The notes: generated by a model from the sequence alone, not told the origin. 60,297 nucleotides of DNA from Opitutaceae bacterium (GCA_016795545.1 JAEUGX010000022.1:1-60297); one strand, 5' to 3'. Shown: positions 1-9,579, counted from the stretch's first letter. Numbers and translations: made by a program.

Positions 1-1221
1 GACGGCCTGACGACCCGCGTCTTCGCCGTGGGGGTGCCCCACGCCAGCCACGCCGAGGCCACGCCGCCGGCGGCGCGCCCGGCGCCCCGGCCGGACGTCC
101 GCGAGCTCTGGCGGTTCGCGGCCGGCGCCAAGATCAGCGCCAGCCCCGCGCTGCACGACGGCGGGCTCTTCTTCGGGTCGTGGGACCAGCAGATCTACGC
201 CCTCGACGCCGCCAACGGGCGCCTGCGCTGGCGGCACGCGACCGGCAACGCCGTCACCACGACTCCCGCCTGCCACGCGACGACGGCCTACGCGGCTTCG
301 CGCGACGGCCACCTCTACGCGCTGCACACCGGGTCGGGCCAGCTGCAGTGGAAGAGCCTGGTCTCGGAGGGACGCATGGCGGTCTCGCCCAACGGGAGCT
401 GGGTCGACGCCTCCCCCGCGATCGGCGCCTACACCTGCGGGCCGCAGAAGGACAGCCCCGCGCCGGTGCGGCTCTTCGTCGGCTGCCACAACCGCGACCT
501 GCATGCCTTCGACATCGACCGCTCGCGCGACGCCTCGTGGTTCGCGCCGGCGTCGGCGGGCGAGGGGACCGAGGTGTGGCGGTTCCCGACCTTCAACTGG
601 ATCCTGACGCGTCCGGCGGTCGCCGGGTACCGGGTCTTCTTCGGCTCGGTCGACGGCCGGCTCTACGCGGTCGACGCGCGCTGCGGCGCCCTGCTCTGGT
701 CGTACACCGCCGGCCGCCACCTGCGCTATTCGCCGCACGTCGTCCCGGGCAGCGTGGCCTGCGAGGCGGTGTGCGGCGCGCCGCTGGTGGTCGACGACAC
801 CGTGTACTTCGGCGCCGACGACGGGTACCTGTATGCGCTGGATGCCAGCACGGGCGCGGAGAAGTGGGTTTTCCAGACCGAGAAGTGGATCTGGGGGCGC
901 CCGCTCTGGCAGGCCAATGTCCTCGTCGTGGCCTCGGCGGACGGCCGGGTCTACGGTCTCGACGCCGCCTCGGGGAAGCGGCTGTGGGTGCACGCGACCG
1001 GCAACGCGAACTACGCCGACGTGGTCGCGCTCGGCTCGCTCGCGCTCGTGGCCTGCACGTCAGGCCGCCTGCATGCGCTCGACAGCGCGACCGGCGAGCA
1101 GGCGTGGACGTTCGACGCCGACGCCGGACTCCGGGCCGCGCCCGCGGTGGATCCGCAGGGCGTCGTCTACCTCCCCACCTGCGCCGGCACCCTCTACGCC
1201 CTGCAGGGCCGCCACGCGTAG
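1..1221 (+). CDS. PQQ-binding-like beta-propeller repeat protein (5' partial)
   Basis: The reading frame is open to the first base of the window, so the gene probably begins upstream; the first in-window candidate start is GTG at 28. The visible part is a beta-propeller of PQQ/BamB-type blades. The blade signature recurs as LYALDAANGRLRW, LYALHTGSGQLQW, LYAVDARCGALLW, LYALDASTGAEKW, VYGLDAASGKRLW and LHALDSATGEQAW, each followed by a Thr/Ala-rich strand and a 'pas-P-V/A' turn. Such propellers act in the periplasm or in exported enzymes, and in some families follow a phosphoesterase domain. No catalytic domain is visible here, so I name only the fold. It converges on the next gene across a GC-rich hairpin pair. 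Confidence 0.82.
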   Translation, partial: DGLTTRVFAVGVPHASHAEATPPAARPAPRPDVRELWRFAAGAKISASPALHDGGLFFGSWDQQIYALDAANGRLRWRHATGNAVTTTPACHATTAYAASRDGHLYALHTGSGQLQWKSLVSEGRMAVSPNGSWVDASPAIGAYTCGPQKDSPAPVRLFVGCHNRDLHAFDIDRSRDASWFAPASAGEGTEVWRFPTFNWILTRPAVAGYRVFFGSVDGRLYAVDARCGALLWSYTAGRHLRYSPHVVPGSVACEAVCGAPLVVDDTVYFGADDGYLYALDASTGAEKWVFQTEKWIWGRPLWQANVLVVASADGRVYGLDAASGKRLWVHATGNANYADVVALGSLALVACTSGRLHALDSATGEQAWTFDADAGLRAAPAVDPQGVVYLPTCAGTLYALQGRHA

Positions 1222-1271
1222 CCCTCCCCGGGAAGGGGAGGGAAGCCCCGGGGCGCTCCCGCGCCGGGGCT
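1222..1271. terminator. Paired GC-rich hairpins between convergent genes
   Basis: Two adjacent inverted repeats fill the 61-base gap between converging genes. The first is CCCTCCCC/GGGGAGGG (1222-1229 with 1235-1242, loop GGGAA). The second is AGCCCCGG/CCGGGGCT (1244-1251 with 1264-1271). Neither is followed by a long T run, so this is likely a bidirectional terminator or REP-like element by position, not a canonical intrinsic terminator. Confidence 0.45.
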
Positions 1272-1282
1272 CGGGACGCCGG

Positions 1283-3052
1283 TCACCGGGGCAGGAAGAA
1301 GCGGTCCGTGTAGAGCGTCAGGCGATTGTTCGAGGCGTTCAGGAGGGTTGGCTTGAGGAACGTGATCGTCTTGGGGAACCCCGGCGCGGTTTTTTCCTCC
1401 CAGACGTTTTCGGTCTTGTTGTTGTAGGCGAAGGTCACCAGCCAGGATTCCCAGTAGCCGTAGTCGACCTCCAGGTCGACGCGCTCAATCTTCCAGGCGT
1501 CGAGGGGGAAGTTCGGCTGGTATTCGATCTGGAAGCGGAGACCGTATTGCTGGCTGAGCGCGAGGGTGAGGCGGTCCTGTTCGCCCCAGGAGTTCGCCCG
1601 CACGAATTCGAACATCTTGTCGTCCTTGACGACGAATTCCTGCGCGGTGTTCACCTTGAACTCCTCCTGCGGCAGGGAGACCGGCAGGGTCAGGGGATTC
1701 AGGCCCTCGGGGTTGCTGGGGTCGGGGCTGGTGTCGCCGCCGTTCATGAAGAGGCGGACGGTCACGCCCGACGGCGCCTCCTTGTTGTCGTTGCCGGTGT
1801 AGAGCTTGACCCTGACGGTCCGGATGTAGGGCTGGCCGCGCGACAGGAGCTTGCGGTTCTTGTTGCTGTTGTCGGCGCTGCTGGTCGACGGGGGTTGTGC
1901 CGGAGGCGGGTGAGCGGCCGGAGGCGTGGGTTCGGCCGGGGGCGCCGACACCGGGGGGACGTTCGGGTCCAGCCGGGCCGGCGTGCCCTGGGTGGCGGCC
2001 CCCACGGGCATGCGGGTGACAGGCGGCGCCGTGGCGGGGGCCGCTGGGGGCGGGGTTCGGGTCGCGGTCGGCGGGACGGCGAGCACCGGAGTCTTGGGCG
2101 CGACGGCGGCAGGCGGGGCGGAGGCCGCGCCGCTCCGGCCGGTGGCGGCATTGAGGACAAGGTCGAACGCGCGGGTCAGTTCCGGGGCGGGGATGTTCTC
2201 CAGGGTGAAGCCGACGTACACGATGCGGCCACCGCCGAAGGCGTTCGCCACGGCCACCGGCAGGCCGCCCTCCTGCGGCGTGACGTAGCTCGTTTGCAGG
2301 GGAGAGGTGAACACGATCGCGGCGCCGTCGGGATTGACCACGCTGAACTGCGTCTCGGCCGGGCCCGGGTGCGCGACGGTGAACCGGCTGCCGTCGTGCG
2401 CCTGGACCGCTCCGGCGGAGAAGCGCTGGGCGAGGCCGTAGCAACCGTTGACGCCGATCACCTCCTTGAGGAAGGGGTGCTCGGCCGCCTCCCAGTTCTG
2501 GCCGTAGACGAGGTTGTTCACGTAGCCCGACGACACGAGGATCACGGCGCCGCCGACCTCTTGCAGGTAGCGCCGGAGATTCTCCTCGTCCTCGCGGCCC
2601 ACCGTGTCGGTGTTCGCGCCGTAGGCGCCGCCCGTGTACCACAGGATCACGTTGAAGGCGCGCATCCGCTCGAGCGGCGGTCCCGCGTCGCGGCCCTTGA
2701 CCACGTCCACCGCCCAGGCTTCGGCCTGGCCGTTGACGGCCGACGCCACGAGGGCGCGATAGATGTCGTCCGAGTCTGGCGTCGCGCTTTTGGGTCCGCC
2801 CACGTTGTTGGCCGAGGCATCGTCATCCACCAGCAGGATGCGCAGTGGTCCGGCGATCCGCGGGGCGGGCAGGCTGGCCAGGCTGGCCGGCGGCTTGCGC
2901 TCCGGCTTGGCGGGCTGGTTCGAGGAAAGGTTGACCGTGCCGACGGCGGCGTCGAGCGCCGGCGACACGCACAGCGCGGCTGCCGCGAGCAGGGACCGCA
3001 GCGGGTGGGGCGCGATTTGCGGCGTCCGGAGCGGGGGAAGGAGGGGTTTCAT
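1283..3052 (-). CDS. Secreted protein of unknown function with ThuA/GATase-like domain and proline-rich linker
   Basis: 589 residues from ATG at 3052. A hydrophobic stretch near residues 18-36 (LRSLLAAAALCVSPALDAA) looks like a Sec signal. Residues about 65-295 read like a ThuA/glutamine-amidotransferase-like fold: RILLVDDD early, FNVILWYTGG, a GGAVILVSSGYV strand and GGGRIVYVGFTLE near the end, as in domains that test whether a 'dead-line' file of paths is open. A strongly Pro/Ala-rich linker of about 100 residues follows (roughly 300-400), then a beta-rich C-terminal domain (about 405-589) with a PLAT/CBM-like look that I cannot assign. No catalytic Cys-His pair is evident, so enzyme activity is not claimed. 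It stands alone on the minus strand. Confidence 0.75.
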   Translation of the reverse strand: MKPLLPPLRTPQIAPHPLRSLLAAAALCVSPALDAAVGTVNLSSNQPAKPERKPPASLASLPAPRIAGPLRILLVDDDASANNVGGPKSATPDSDDIYRALVASAVNGQAEAWAVDVVKGRDAGPPLERMRAFNVILWYTGGAYGANTDTVGREDEENLRRYLQEVGGAVILVSSGYVNNLVYGQNWEAAEHPFLKEVIGVNGCYGLAQRFSAGAVQAHDGSRFTVAHPGPAETQFSVVNPDGAAIVFTSPLQTSYVTPQEGGLPVAVANAFGGGRIVYVGFTLENIPAPELTRAFDLVLNAATGRSGAASAPPAAVAPKTPVLAVPPTATRTPPPAAPATAPPVTRMPVGAATQGTPARLDPNVPPVSAPPAEPTPPAAHPPPAQPPSTSSADNSNKNRKLLSRGQPYIRTVRVKLYTGNDNKEAPSGVTVRLFMNGGDTSPDPSNPEGLNPLTLPVSLPQEEFKVNTAQEFVVKDDKMFEFVRANSWGEQDRLTLALSQQYGLRFQIEYQPNFPLDAWKIERVDLEVDYGYWESWLVTFAYNNKTENVWEEKTAPGFPKTITFLKPTLLNASNNRLTLYTDRFFLPR

Positions 3053-3085
3053 GCGCCGCCACTATTCCCGTTCCGGCCCGGGAGC

Positions 3086-4414
3086 TCAACCTGAATGGGG
3101 CGGCCTTGGCGCGGGCGGCGGCTCCGGCGGCCGCGCGCGGCCGCGGGACCGGAGCAGCTCCCGGAGGTTCTGGAGCGACTGGACATGGACGGCGTCGGCG
3201 CGCGCGGCCAGTCCGGCCTGCATCCGGACGTGGGCGGCCGGGTCCAGGTCCATGGCGCGCTCCAGGGCGGACGCATAGTCGGCGCTCGCGCCGTAGAGGA
3301 TGCTGTTGCCGGCATCCAGGCCGTGGATCGGGGCGAAGGACTCCTGCACGACGCAGGGCTTGCGGAAACCGAGGACCAGCTGGAAATTCCCGCTTGTGCC
3401 GGCGGTGCGGTAGAACTCGTGCGCCGGGTTGGCGCCGTCGTAGGCCGTGAGCAGGAAGTCCGCCCGCTCCATCTCGTCGTAGAGCCGGTCGAACGAGACA
3501 TGGCCCAGCGTACGGAACACGGGACGCAGGTGTTTCGGGATGACCGTGCCCCGGCGGTGGCCGATGATCGTGATCTCGAAATCCCGGCGGCCGCGCCGCA
3601 CAAGCGCGTCGGCCGCGTCGATCACGAGGTGGTTGCTGCGCTTGGTGGACCGCGCGGCGCCGACCAGGACGAAGCGCGTGCGCCCGGGCTCCTTGGTCCG
3701 GGGCCGGACCGCGCCGAAATGGTGCGGGTTCACCACCACCGAGTCGGCGCCGCGGTAGTCGAGGCGGCGCAGGGTCACGAGGTCGGGGGTCCAGAGGCCG
3801 GCGTCGACGAGATGCCGGGCGTCGTGCTCCACCAGGATCACCTTGTCATGGTCCGCGGCGCCGATCACCCGGTCGAGGTCATAACGCTCGCCCCGCTTGG
3901 GCACCAGCTTGCCCGCGGTGGTGACGAACAGCCCCTGGGCGTGCCGCAGGCCGTGGCGGCGCAGCAGCCGCATGATCACGAAGCGCGGGAGCCCCCAGCA
4001 GTGCAGGCGCGGATGCGGGAAGCGGGCGAACAGCCCCTGGCGCAGGCAGCGTTCGGGCACCAGCACCACCACCTCGAAGCCCAGGTCGAGCAGGTAGCGG
4101 GCGTAGCCGGGCACGACCTCCGCGTGATTGTTGGTGCACGGCTCCCACATCAGAAAAGCCCCTTCCGGCCACAACGGCCGCGGCGAAAGCAGGGCGCGCA
4201 GGCCCGTGAAGACGGAGGCAATCCAGCCTCCCCTTGCGTTGTTGGCTAGCCGGTTCATCAGTCCCGGAACAGAGGTCTCGGTCGGCGGATTGCTTGTTGT
4301 GCCAGGGCTGCTGGCAAAAACGGGCCAGCTCCGAAAAGCCTTGGTCTTGAGCTCTGCAGCATGCGGCAGGGTAGGTTTCGCGGACGGCGGCTGGCGATGC
4401 TGGATTGCGTTCAT
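3086..4414 (-). CDS. Glycosyltransferase-like protein (GT-B type, likely group 1)
   Basis: 442 residues if translation starts at ATG 4414 (MNAIQHRQ); the frame stays open further upstream but that part is low-complexity and overlaps the ggt promoter side, so I shortened it. A later in-frame ATG at 4258 is another option. The protein has an N-terminal half with NNHAEVVPGYARYLLDLG, typical of nucleotide-sugar GT-B enzymes that scan a polypeptide partner, and a C-terminal half with RFVLVGAARSTKRSNH followed by a decoded ITIIGHRRG strand and a late AHEFYRTAGTSGN region, where GT-B enzymes bind the donor. Acceptor and sugar cannot be told. Divergent from ggt, with a 196-base gap between starts. 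Confidence 0.62.
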   Translation of the reverse strand: MNAIQHRQPPSAKPTLPHAAELKTKAFRSWPVFASSPGTTSNPPTETSVPGLMNRLANNARGGWIASVFTGLRALLSPRPLWPEGAFLMWEPCTNNHAEVVPGYARYLLDLGFEVVVLVPERCLRQGLFARFPHPRLHCWGLPRFVIMRLLRRHGLRHAQGLFVTTAGKLVPKRGERYDLDRVIGAADHDKVILVEHDARHLVDAGLWTPDLVTLRRLDYRGADSVVVNPHHFGAVRPRTKEPGRTRFVLVGAARSTKRSNHLVIDAADALVRRGRRDFEITIIGHRRGTVIPKHLRPVFRTLGHVSFDRLYDEMERADFLLTAYDGANPAHEFYRTAGTSGNFQLVLGFRKPCVVQESFAPIHGLDAGNSILYGASADYASALERAMDLDPAAHVRMQAGLAARADAVHVQSLQNLRELLRSRGRARPPEPPPAPRPPHSG

Positions 4415-4610
4415 GGGAGGGGGAAATGAGGAGAAACAAATGATGCAAAGGGCTTGCGTGAGTTGGTGGGAAACGAAAGACAGGGTACCGCGGTTGGTCG
4501 GCGGAGCGCTGGTGACGACCGCTTGATTCCTGCGGCCGAGTTCTTGAGACTTTAAGGACTCCCCGGATCGTTCTTCAACTTGCAGTCCTTTCCAACCCCT
4601 AGTCCGTGTC

Positions 4611-6338
4611 ATGAAATCACGTATCCGGCTCCTCTGCCCCCGTCTCGTTCTGGCTCTTCTCCTGTCCGCCGTCGCTGCCCTGCCGCTCCCCGCGCAGCGG
4701 GCGGCGGTGGAGGCCGAGCACGGGATGGTGGCCTCCGCCCACGCGCTGGCCTCGGAGGCCGGCGCGGAGATCCTGCGCAAGGGCGGCAACGCGGTCGATG
4801 CCGCCGTGGCGACGGGGTTCGCGCTGACGGCGACCTTTCCGTCCGCGGGCAACCTGGCCGGCGGCGGGTTCATGCTGATTCACCTGGCCGAGGGTAACCG
4901 GCAGGTCGTGATCGACTACCGGGAAACGGCGCCGGCCGTGGCGACGCGCGACATGTTCCTGAACCCCGACGGCAGCGTGATGACCGACCTGGGCTCCACC
5001 CTGCTCGGGTGGCGGGCCAGCGGCGTGCCCGGCACGGTGGCGGGTTTGGCGGAGGCCTTCCAGAAGTACGGCTCCGGCAAGGTGACGTGGGCCGAGGTGA
5101 TCGAACCCGCGCGCCGGCTGGCCGAGGCGCACGTGGTCACCGAGGGTGTGGCGGCCAGTCTGCGCGAGTTCACTTTCCGGCTGGGCCGCTTCGAGGAGTC
5201 CAAGCGCATCTTCCTCAACGGCGGCGCGGGCTGGAAGGCCGGGGACACCTGGCGCCAGCCGGAACTGGCGGCCACCCTGGTCCGGCTCCAGCGCGAGGGG
5301 CCGCGGGAATTCTACGAGGGGCTCACGGGCCGCCTCATCGCCGAGGCCATGCAGGCGAACGCGGGCACGATCACGCGGGAGGACCTGAAGGGCTATCGCA
5401 TCCAGGTGCGCGAGGTGCTGCGCCAGTCCTACCGCGGTCACGAGGTCGTCGTGCCGCCGCCGCCGAGCTCCGGCGGCCTCACGCTGCTGCAGATGCTGGC
5501 GATGATCGAGCCGTTCGACCTCAAGGCCCTCGGCCAGGATTCCGCGGCCAAGTACCACCTGTTCGCCGAGGCGGCGCGGCGCGCGTTCATCGACCGCATC
5601 GAGTACATCGGCGATCCGGCCTTCGTGAACGTGCCGGTCGCGCGGCTCCTCGACCGCGCGTATCTCGCGCGGCGCATGGCCGACTTCAACCCGCGCCAGG
5701 CCACGCCCAGCGCCGTCATCAAACCCGGCCTCGGGCTGCCGCACGAGTCGAACGACACGACCTGCTACGCGGTCGTCGACGCCCAGGGCAACGCGGTGAG
5801 CAACAGCTACACGCTCCGCAACAGCTACGGCAGCGGCGTGACGATCCCCGGCACCGGCCTGCTGATGAACAATGTCATGGACAACATGGCGACCAAGGTC
5901 GGCCAGCCGAACATGTTCGGGCTCGTCATCGGCGAGGTGAACATCATCAGCCCGGGCCGCCGGGCGGCCTCGTCGCAGACGCCGGTGATGGTGTTCAAGG
6001 ACGGCAGGCTGCTGCTCGTCACCTCCAGCCCGGGCGGCCCCACGATCATCAACACCGTGCTCCAGGTCATCACCAACGTCGTCGACTTCGGGATGCCCGT
6101 CATGCAGGCCGTCGAGGCCCCGCGCATCCACCACCAGTGGCTGCCCGACAAGATCGAGTACGAGCGTTACGGGCTGTCGGCCGACACCCTGAACGCCCTG
6201 CAGGCGATGGGCCACACCGTGGCCGTCCGCCCGACCTACCAGGGCGACGCCGAGACGATCCTGGTCGATCCGAAGACGGGCCGGAGGCTGGGCGCTTCCG
6301 ATCCCCGGCAGCCGGACGCCACGTCCGTCGGCCACTGA
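4611..6338 (+). CDS. ggt: Gamma-glutamyltransferase
   Basis: 575 residues, the normal length for the family. Gamma-glutamyltransferases hydrolyse or transfer the gamma-glutamyl group of glutathione in the periplasm and mature by self-cleavage into two subunits. An N-terminal signal (about residues 5-28, ending LPAQ) fits export. The large subunit carries GGNAVDAAVAT and the GGGFMLIH strand. The nucleophile region reads NDTTCYAVVD, so Thr383 (codon 5757-5759) should be the first residue of the small subunit; the usual TTH is TTC here, a small departure. PPPPSSGG and the SSPGGPTIIN loop, which binds substrate, are present. Start ATG 4611 was chosen because the signal peptide begins there. Confidence 0.95.
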   Translation: MKSRIRLLCPRLVLALLLSAVAALPLPAQRAAVEAEHGMVASAHALASEAGAEILRKGGNAVDAAVATGFALTATFPSAGNLAGGGFMLIHLAEGNRQVVIDYRETAPAVATRDMFLNPDGSVMTDLGSTLLGWRASGVPGTVAGLAEAFQKYGSGKVTWAEVIEPARRLAEAHVVTEGVAASLREFTFRLGRFEESKRIFLNGGAGWKAGDTWRQPELAATLVRLQREGPREFYEGLTGRLIAEAMQANAGTITREDLKGYRIQVREVLRQSYRGHEVVVPPPPSSGGLTLLQMLAMIEPFDLKALGQDSAAKYHLFAEAARRAFIDRIEYIGDPAFVNVPVARLLDRAYLARRMADFNPRQATPSAVIKPGLGLPHESNDTTCYAVVDAQGNAVSNSYTLRNSYGSGVTIPGTGLLMNNVMDNMATKVGQPNMFGLVIGEVNIISPGRRAASSQTPVMVFKDGRLLLVTSSPGGPTIINTVLQVITNVVDFGMPVMQAVEAPRIHHQWLPDKIEYERYGLSADTLNALQAMGHTVAVRPTYQGDAETILVDPKTGRRLGASDPRQPDATSVGH

Positions 6339-6413
6339 CCCGATCGGGGGCCGGCGTTCCCGCGCGGGCCGTTTATTGCATCCGGGGCCCGGCCTGGGAC
6401 GTAGGGTGGCTGC

Positions 6414-7319
6414 ATGAAAACCTATTCGGTCTGGATGATGGCGGCGGCCGGGGCCTTGGCCCTGCCGATACTGGCGCAGGAACCCGGCCGGGAACGGCCG
6501 CGCGCGCCGAGCCTGCGCGTCGACGCCGCGTTCACGGCCTCGGCCGACCTCGAGGCGCGCGGGGCGCCGGCCGGCGGGATGGCCGTGGCCCGGACCGGCG
6601 TCAGCGCCGAGTTGCCGCTGCCCGCGCTCGACTCCGGGACCTGGCCGACGCTCGGCTTCCGCTACCAGGAGCACCGGCTCGATCGCGAGGCGGGCGCGCC
6701 GCTGCCGGACCGGCTGAAATCGCTTTCCCTCAACCTCGCGGTCGCGCACCGGCTCGGCGAGGAATGGACGCTGATCGGGGCGGTCAGCCCCGGCTTCAGC
6801 GAGGCCGGCTCCGGATTCTCCTCCGCCGGCCTGCATGTCGGCGTGTTCGCGCTCGCCAACCGCCGGATCTCTCCCGCGCTGACGGCGGGGATCGGCTTCG
6901 CCTATGATTCGCTTTCCCGCGGGGGCAGCGGGCGGGTGATCCCGGTGGCCGGGCTCGACTGGGCGCCGGCCGACGGCTGGCGCGTGACGCTCGGGTACCC
7001 CCGGGCGGGGCTCGCCTATGAGTTCACGCCGGACCTGACCTTCGAGTTCAAGGTGGAGGCGGACTTTGCGTCCTACCGCGTGAACGACGATCCCGGCGGC
7101 GGCCCGGCCGGCCGGCCGGCGCTCGACCGGACCGTGGTCGAATACGAGGGGCTGCTCGTCGGCCCGGCGGTCGCCTGGCGGGCGGCGCCGGGCTTCACCG
7201 CGCGGATCTCGGCGGGCCTCGCCCCGCGCGTCAGCGCGGAGTACCGGCGGCGCGGCTATGAGCTCAAGGCGACCGACACCGTCGGGTACGTGAGCGCGGA
7301 GGCCGGCTATCGGTTCTAG
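6414..7319 (+). CDS. DUF6268-like outer-membrane protein
   Basis: 301 residues with an N-terminal signal (MKTYSVWMMAAAGALALPILAQ). After it the sequence alternates short amphipathic strands and loops, ends in YVSAEAGYRF with a C-terminal aromatic residue, and has repeated G-x-x-Y/F patterns, as expected of an outer-membrane beta-barrel. It resembles the DUF6268 family common in Verrucomicrobia and Bacteroidota. No substrate can be named. The stop codon shares bases with the stop of the convergent histidine kinase gene. Confidence 0.7.
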   Translation: MKTYSVWMMAAAGALALPILAQEPGRERPRAPSLRVDAAFTASADLEARGAPAGGMAVARTGVSAELPLPALDSGTWPTLGFRYQEHRLDREAGAPLPDRLKSLSLNLAVAHRLGEEWTLIGAVSPGFSEAGSGFSSAGLHVGVFALANRRISPALTAGIGFAYDSLSRGGSGRVIPVAGLDWAPADGWRVTLGYPRAGLAYEFTPDLTFEFKVEADFASYRVNDDPGGGPAGRPALDRTVVEYEGLLVGPAVAWRAAPGFTARISAGLAPRVSAEYRRRGYELKATDTVGYVSAEAGYRF

Positions 7320-8887
7320 GCGGAGGAGGCCGGCGGCGGCGGATCCGCCAGGACCGGCAGCCGGATCGTCACCGTGGTGCCGAGTCCGAGCTGGCTCGCC
7401 AGCGTGATCCGGCCGGAGTGGGCCTCGACGACGGCCTGGACGATGGCCAGCCCGAGCCCCGTGCGGTTGGCCGCGCGGGAGCGCGCCGCGTCGGCGCGGT
7501 AGAAGCGCCGGAAGACGTGGGCCTGGTGCTCGGGTGCGATGCCGCGGCCGGTGTCGGCTACCTCCAGCACGGCCCAGCCGCCCTCGCGGCGGGTCGTGAT
7601 CCGGACGGTCCCGCGGTCGAAGTTGTAGTGGATGGCGTTGTCGAGGAGGTTGACGATCACCTGGCGCAGGCGGGCCGGGTCGCCGGCGAGGAGGACGGGG
7701 GCGAGCTGCCGCTCGAGCTGGATCTGGCGCGGCTCGGCGAGCGGGCGGACGAGCTCGGCCCCGGCGGCCGCCAGCTCGGCCAAGTCGAGCGTGGCGTGCG
7801 GGACGGCGTCGACGCCGGACTCGAGCCGGGCGAGGTCGAGCAGCGCGCCCACGAGGCGGCGCATGTCCTGCGCGGCCTCGAGGCAGGTCTCGAGCGTGGC
7901 CCGGTATTCCCCGCCGGAGCGCGGGCGGGCGAGGGCGGCCTGGGCCTCGGCGATGATCACGGCCAGCGGCGTCCGCATCTCGTGCGAGGCGTCGGCGGTG
8001 AAGCGCCGCTGCTCGTTGAGGGTGGTCTCCAGCCGGGCGAACGTGCGGTTCAGCACGGCGGCGAGGTGGCCGAGCTCGTCGCGGGGGTCGCGGACCTCGA
8101 TCCGCGCGGCGAGATTGCCGGCCGCGATCCGGTCGGCGGCGGCGCCGATGGCGTCGAGCGGCTGCAGTGCCCGGCGGGCCAGGAACCACGAGCCGCCGAG
8201 GCCGAGCGCGAGCACGCCGCCCGCGGCGCCGCCGATCCACCACGCGGAGCGGCGCAGGGCGGCCTGATGTCCGGCCAGCGGCAGGCCGACCAGCACCCGC
8301 TCGCCGCGGGTCGAGAGGTAGCTGCACTCGCGGGCGCCGGCCCGCTCCGCCATGACCGGCCGGCCGGGGGCCTTCGGCTCCTCCGGGCGCGGCAGGTCGC
8401 CGGGCGCGTCGGCCGAGCGCAGGAGCTGGTGGCCGGAGGAGTCCCAGGCGGCGTAGTAGTGGTCGTCGACGTCGGCCTCGCCGAACAGCAGGCTCGCGGC
8501 GAAGCCGGGACGGAACACGCGCACCTCCGCTTCCCGCACGTGCGTCCCGCTCTGGGCCGGGCGGTTCCCGTCCTCGGCGGGCCGGGCCGGGAGCGGCGCG
8601 GGTGCCTCGCGGGCGTCGGTCGCGGCGGCGCCTTCGCCGACGGGGCTCGTGCCGCTGCGCGGACCCGGCCACGGTCCGGCCGGAAAGAAACCGCGGGCGG
8701 GACCGGCGCTCCAGAAGCGCAGGTCCCCGGCCAGGACCGCGGTCCGCTGCCGCAGCGCCTCGTCGAGGCGCGCGAGCCGCTCGCTCCGGATCCACTGGTA
8801 CGCCGCCAGGCCGATCCCGGCCAGCAGCCCGGCGAGCAGCAGGGCGATCCAAGCCAGCAGTCTCCCCGGCAGCGTCGGGCGGATCAT
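7316..8887 (-). CDS. HAMP/HisKA sensor histidine kinase
   Basis: 523 residues from ATG 8887, which overlaps the TGA of the upstream response regulator (ATGA). Order: first membrane segment near residues 10-32 (LLAWIALLLAGLLAGIGLAAY), a periplasmic sensor region of about 190 residues rich in Pro/Arg, a second membrane segment (WWIGGAAGGVLALGLGGSWFLA), HAMP, then the H-box ADASHEMRTPLAV with the phospho-His near residue 301. N-box NLLDNAIHYN, G1 VADTGRGI and G2 GLGLAIV complete the HATPase domain. It should phosphorylate the OmpR-type partner encoded just upstream. The stimulus is unknown; the class resembles QseC/PmrB kinases. Confidence 0.93.
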   Translation of the reverse strand: MIRPTLPGRLLAWIALLLAGLLAGIGLAAYQWIRSERLARLDEALRQRTAVLAGDLRFWSAGPARGFFPAGPWPGPRSGTSPVGEGAAATDAREAPAPLPARPAEDGNRPAQSGTHVREAEVRVFRPGFAASLLFGEADVDDHYYAAWDSSGHQLLRSADAPGDLPRPEEPKAPGRPVMAERAGARECSYLSTRGERVLVGLPLAGHQAALRRSAWWIGGAAGGVLALGLGGSWFLARRALQPLDAIGAAADRIAAGNLAARIEVRDPRDELGHLAAVLNRTFARLETTLNEQRRFTADASHEMRTPLAVIIAEAQAALARPRSGGEYRATLETCLEAAQDMRRLVGALLDLARLESGVDAVPHATLDLAELAAAGAELVRPLAEPRQIQLERQLAPVLLAGDPARLRQVIVNLLDNAIHYNFDRGTVRITTRREGGWAVLEVADTGRGIAPEHQAHVFRRFYRADAARSRAANRTGLGLAIVQAVVEAHSGRITLASQLGLGTTVTIRLPVLADPPPPASSA

Positions 8888-9579
8888 GCCGGCGGCTCCG
8901 CTTCGACGCAGTAACCCTGCCCCCGCCGCGTGGCGATCAGGCCGGGCCGCAGCTTCTTCCGGATGCTGAAGACGTGCACGTCGATGAGGTTCGACAGCGT
9001 GTCGTCGTTCTCGTCGAACAGGTGCTCGTACAGCGTGCGGCGCGAGACGACCTCGCCGCGGTGCAGGGCGAGGAACTCGAGGATGGCGTATTCCCGGGCC
9101 GTGAGCGCCACCGGCTGGCCGGCGCGGACGACGGCGCGCGCGCGGGTGTCGAGCGTGACGTCCCCGAGCGTGATCCGCGGGTTGACCTGCCCGGTGGAGC
9201 GGCGGATGAGGGCGCGGATGCGCGCGAAGAGCTCGGACAGATCGAACGGCTTCACGAGGTAGTCGTCGGCCCCGGTGTCGAGCCCGCGCACCCGGTCGCA
9301 CGCCGCGTCGCGCGCGGTGAGCATCAGCACCGGCGTGCTCTTCTGGCGGCGGAGCGTGCCGAGCACGGTCCAGCCGTCGATCTGGGGCAGCATGACGTCG
9401 AGCAGCACGGCGTCGTAGTCGAGCTGCTGCGCCTTGTAGAGCCCTTCCGGGCCGTTCTCCGCGGTGTCGACGGCGTAGCCGTTCTCCCGCAGGGCCTGGG
9501 CGAGGCTGCGCAGCAGGCGCGGTTCGTCCTCGACCACGAGCAGCCTCATGGGCGGGCGCGGAGTTTCGTCGGTGGGCAT
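8884..9579 (-). CDS. OmpR/PhoB-family response regulator
   Basis: 231 residues from ATG 9579; a second in-frame ATG (MRLLVVEDE) 30 bases downstream is an equally good start. The receiver domain has the acidic pair VVEDE, phospho-acceptor Asp61 in DAVLLDVMLP and Lys in YLVKPFD. The C-terminal winged helix has LTAREYAILEFL, SRRTLYEHLFD and NLIDVHVFSIRKKL. It overlaps the kinase gene by four bases, so the pair is translated as a unit. OmpR-family regulators bind tandem half-sites one helical turn apart, and exactly such sites lie upstream at 9650-9734. Confidence 0.95.
   Translation of the reverse strand: MPTDETPRPPMRLLVVEDEPRLLRSLAQALRENGYAVDTAENGPEGLYKAQQLDYDAVLLDVMLPQIDGWTVLGTLRRQKSTPVLMLTARDAACDRVRGLDTGADDYLVKPFDLSELFARIRALIRRSTGQVNPRITLGDVTLDTRARAVVRAGQPVALTAREYAILEFLALHRGEVVSRRTLYEHLFDENDDTLSNLIDVHVFSIRKKLRPGLIATRRGQGYCVEAEPPA

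Noticed and set aside
4617..8852. Very long open frame on the minus strand across ggt and the two-component genes
   Set aside because: It is antisense to well-supported genes, rich in Arg/Pro/Gly/Ala and without family motifs. High-GC coding DNA commonly gives such frames.
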